From Sporosarcina sp. BI001-red (GTDB taxonomy: Bacteria; Bacillota; Bacilli; Bacillales_A; Planococcaceae), in the NCBI RefSeq assembly GCF_003384035.1, contig NZ_QQAK01000012.1:1-64000 (forward strand): 64,000 nucleotides of DNA, read 5' to 3'. The notes under the pieces were generated by a model, which searched no databases, was not told the DNA's origin, and saw only the letters and a program-made list of their open reading frames with translations. Below, one piece after another: positions 63,401-64,000 of this stretch (position 1 is the first letter of the stretch; each line of letters begins with the position of its first letter). The position numbers and the translations under genes are program-made.

Positions 63401-63629
63401 AGCGGGATCTACTCGTCTACGTCCAATCTTAATGACGGCACTTGCTACGATTGGTGCGCTTATTCCATTGGCACTTGGTGTGGAAGGTGGCGGTGGCGGA
63501 CTGATTTCTAAAGGCCTCGGTGTAACGGTTATAGGTGGTCTGATTAGTTCTACACTATTGACACTTGTTATTGTTCCGATTGTTTATGAGACGTTCATGA
63601 AACCACGTAAGAGAAAAGTGAAGAAATAA
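60480..63629 (+). CDS. swrC: RND family efflux pump (SwrC-like)
   Basis: A 1049-residue membrane transporter of the AcrB/HAE1 type, twelve spans and two large extracytoplasmic loops. The N-terminus KKITNFALNNKFAVWIL, the block TTYPGAAPDEVAEKVTVPIE, the proton-relay region GRVIDDSIVVMENIYRRM and the second half's GIVVTNAIVLIDRV closely follow B. subtilis SwrC (YerP), which exports surfactin. A Gln/Gly-rich linker near residues 250-285 also occurs there. GGGGA lies 9 bases before TTG 60480. The TetR gene next door is the expected regulator. Confidence 0.92.
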   Translation: MKKITNFALNNKFAVWILTIMVVVAGLYSGFNMKQETMPTITLPNVTVLTTYPGAAPDEVAEKVTVPIEQRIQNLNGVELVSSSSLANASSIQVQFDFNTDMDKATEEIKEALSTLSLPESVKEPQVSRLSFDALPVLTLSVSDNKRTAEEMTTVVEKDVLPELEGIEGVADVQITGQQLKKVTIDFDDEQLKKYGLSQDTIQQIIQGSDITFPLGLTNFDGKVKNLVIDGNIASVDDLKKLKIPAMPAQAGQMGQAQQGNPGAQTQQGNPQAQAPAEIPSVQLGDLADIKVVSEAESISRTNGEDSIGIQIVKAADGNTVEVVNDVKDKISTFEKDLDLKVITTLDQGEPIESAVSTMLSKALFGIIFAVLIILLFLRSIKTTLISIISIPLSLLMAIFLLHQMDITLNLLTLGALTVAIGRVIDDSIVVMENIYRRMALPGEQLRGKELIREATRQMFIPIFSSTIVTIAVFLPIGLVGGMVGQMFLPFALAVAFALAASLVVAVTIVPMLAHSLYKKQLSLVGTKEVKAEKEKPGKLANAYIHVLEWTLNHKLITFGGSVVVLVLSFFLVPLIGVSFLPDEEEKMIMATYSPEAGQTREDVEKITMDAENYLSKHEGVTTYQYSLGGGSPMDAMMGMGGSNSALFFIEYDKDFKNFGDETTKVIDTLNEDTAKGQWKSMDFGGMGGSGLQLYVYGDNKEDIEKATDQILPILEGNKNLEKVESSLTEAYDQYKLVANQEKLSSLGLTAAQVGMNLMTPGEAPAITTVKQDGKELNVYIDVKEDQYKNIDELKNKVIQSPLGIPVKLGDVMDVEEGKTPDTIQRRDGKMYASLTADVTSKDVAAISSSVEKKISNLDLPSGVKVDFGGVTEQINESFSQLGLAMLAAVAIVYFVLVVTFGGALAPLAILFSLPFTIIGSLVALWISGEPINVSAMIGALMLIGIVVTNAIVLIDRVIHQEKEGLSTREALLEAGSTRLRPILMTALATIGALIPLALGVEGGGGGLISKGLGVTVIGGLISSTLLTLVIVPIVYETFMKPRKRKVKK

Positions 63630-63678
63630 CTTTTTGGATATAAATATTTTGGTTTAAACAATAACAATCATTATCTAC

Positions 63679-63714
63679 AAAAGGTAACTGGTCCCTAGGG
63701 GCCAGTTACCTTTT
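63679..63714 (+). terminator. terminator after the RND pump
   Basis: AAAAGGTAACTGG (63679-63691) pairs exactly with CCAGTTACCTTTT (63702-63714); a T follows. Between 63715 and 63932 I see no gene. Confidence 0.85.
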
Positions 63715-63932
63715 TGTGCTTTTTGAAGTATAATCGCCCCTTTTGAAAATATAAACATTTTCGTAATGAGATTGCACCAGATACATTTTGAATTTTAATT
63801 AGCAAAGCCAAGTCCAAAAAAAGGGTTTCCTTTGAACTTTTTATGGCTAGGCTGTCACTATATGAACTGGTACTAAATTAGGAAGAAGATCATTTGTCAT
63901 ATACTGAAAACATCAGTTGAGGAGGAGTTCTG

Positions 63933-64000
63933 TTGAAAAAGGATAAGAACAAGCAGAATGAAAAAGAGATAAAGCGGGAAACTCTTACTACGCGCCAAGG
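63933..64000 (+). CDS. 5' end of a gene, possibly catalase
   Basis: GGAGGAG lies just before TTG 63933. The 22 visible codons give a charged start (MKKDKNKQNEKEIKRE) and TLTTRQ, which resembles the L-T-T-x-x-G opening of Bacillales heme catalases. The frame leaves the window. Too little is visible for a firm call. Confidence 0.45.
   Translation, partial: MKKDKNKQNEKEIKRETLTTRQ

Overview
The window looks like chromosomal DNA of a low-G+C Gram-positive bacterium of the order Bacillales, most likely Planococcaceae (Sporosarcina or a close relative). The signs are strong AGGAGG-type ribosome-binding sites, many TTG and GTG starts, T-box and lysine riboswitches, U-tailed hairpin terminators, and genes typical of Bacillales (amj, DUF4083, DUF3953, LytTR-DUF3021, XRE-DUF3169, a YhfW-like Rieske oxidoreductase, a SwrC-like RND pump). 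This placement is inference from gene content. I saw no rRNA or tRNA genes, CRISPR arrays, prophage or insertion sequences.

Layout. Positions 1-3.9 kb are an accessory patch: a gene tail, a DUF3885/RraB-like protein, a methyltransferase with an internal deletion, a tiny membrane peptide, and an AraC regulator with a short-chain dehydrogenase. Positions 4.1-9.3 kb hold a phosphonate-type ABC transporter (phnD-phnC-phnE-phnE, minus strand) divergent from a secreted-type 5'-nucleotidase family enzyme. Positions 9.6-13.2 kb hold a run of very small membrane proteins and the lipid II flippase Amj, bracketed by a 29-bp direct repeat. Positions 14.9-16.7 kb hold a promoter, two tandem threonine T-boxes and a short threonyl-tRNA synthetase that lacks the TGS and editing domains. 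After oligopeptidase B and small enzymes comes a third T-box (predicted AUU, isoleucine) in front of an MFS exporter at 20.4-22.0 kb.

Positions 24.9-31.4 kb read as a lysine catabolic unit with its own uptake system: aminotransferase, semialdehyde dehydrogenase, binding protein, lysine 6-dehydrogenase, permease and ATPase. After the peptidase PepF, a CdaR/PucR-type regulator at 33.5-34.7 kb is divergent from an 11.5-kb catabolic cluster: ornithine cyclodeaminase-like reductase, FAD amine oxidase, Na+ symporter, CoA-transferase pair, 3-hydroxyacyl-CoA dehydrogenase, enoyl-CoA hydratase, acyl-CoA dehydrogenase, thiolase, D-2-hydroxyacid dehydrogenase and a tartrate/D-malate dehydrogenase. A palindrome lies in the shared promoter region. 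Two of its genes show an ATA codon at the expected start position. Next to it, facing the other way, is biosynthetic dapA behind a lysine riboswitch, so lysine synthesis and breakdown sit side by side.

Positions 48-64 kb hold regulator/membrane-protein pairs, a broken grpB, a replication-initiator-like winged-helix protein whose ribosome-binding site lies in a hairpin, a Rieske oxidoreductase, an AhpD-like protein, an isolated ribosomal protein L36 gene, a luciferase-like oxidoreductase, a proline iminopeptidase-like hydrolase with a Na+ symporter, and a TetR regulator divergent from an RND efflux pump with several matching operator sites. The last 68 bases begin a gene that may encode a catalase.

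The most promising material is the pairing of T-box leaders with an editing-less ThrRS and with an MFS exporter (possible response to synthetase inhibitors), the uncharacterised catabolic cluster at 33.5-46.4 kb, and the candidate AUA start codons.
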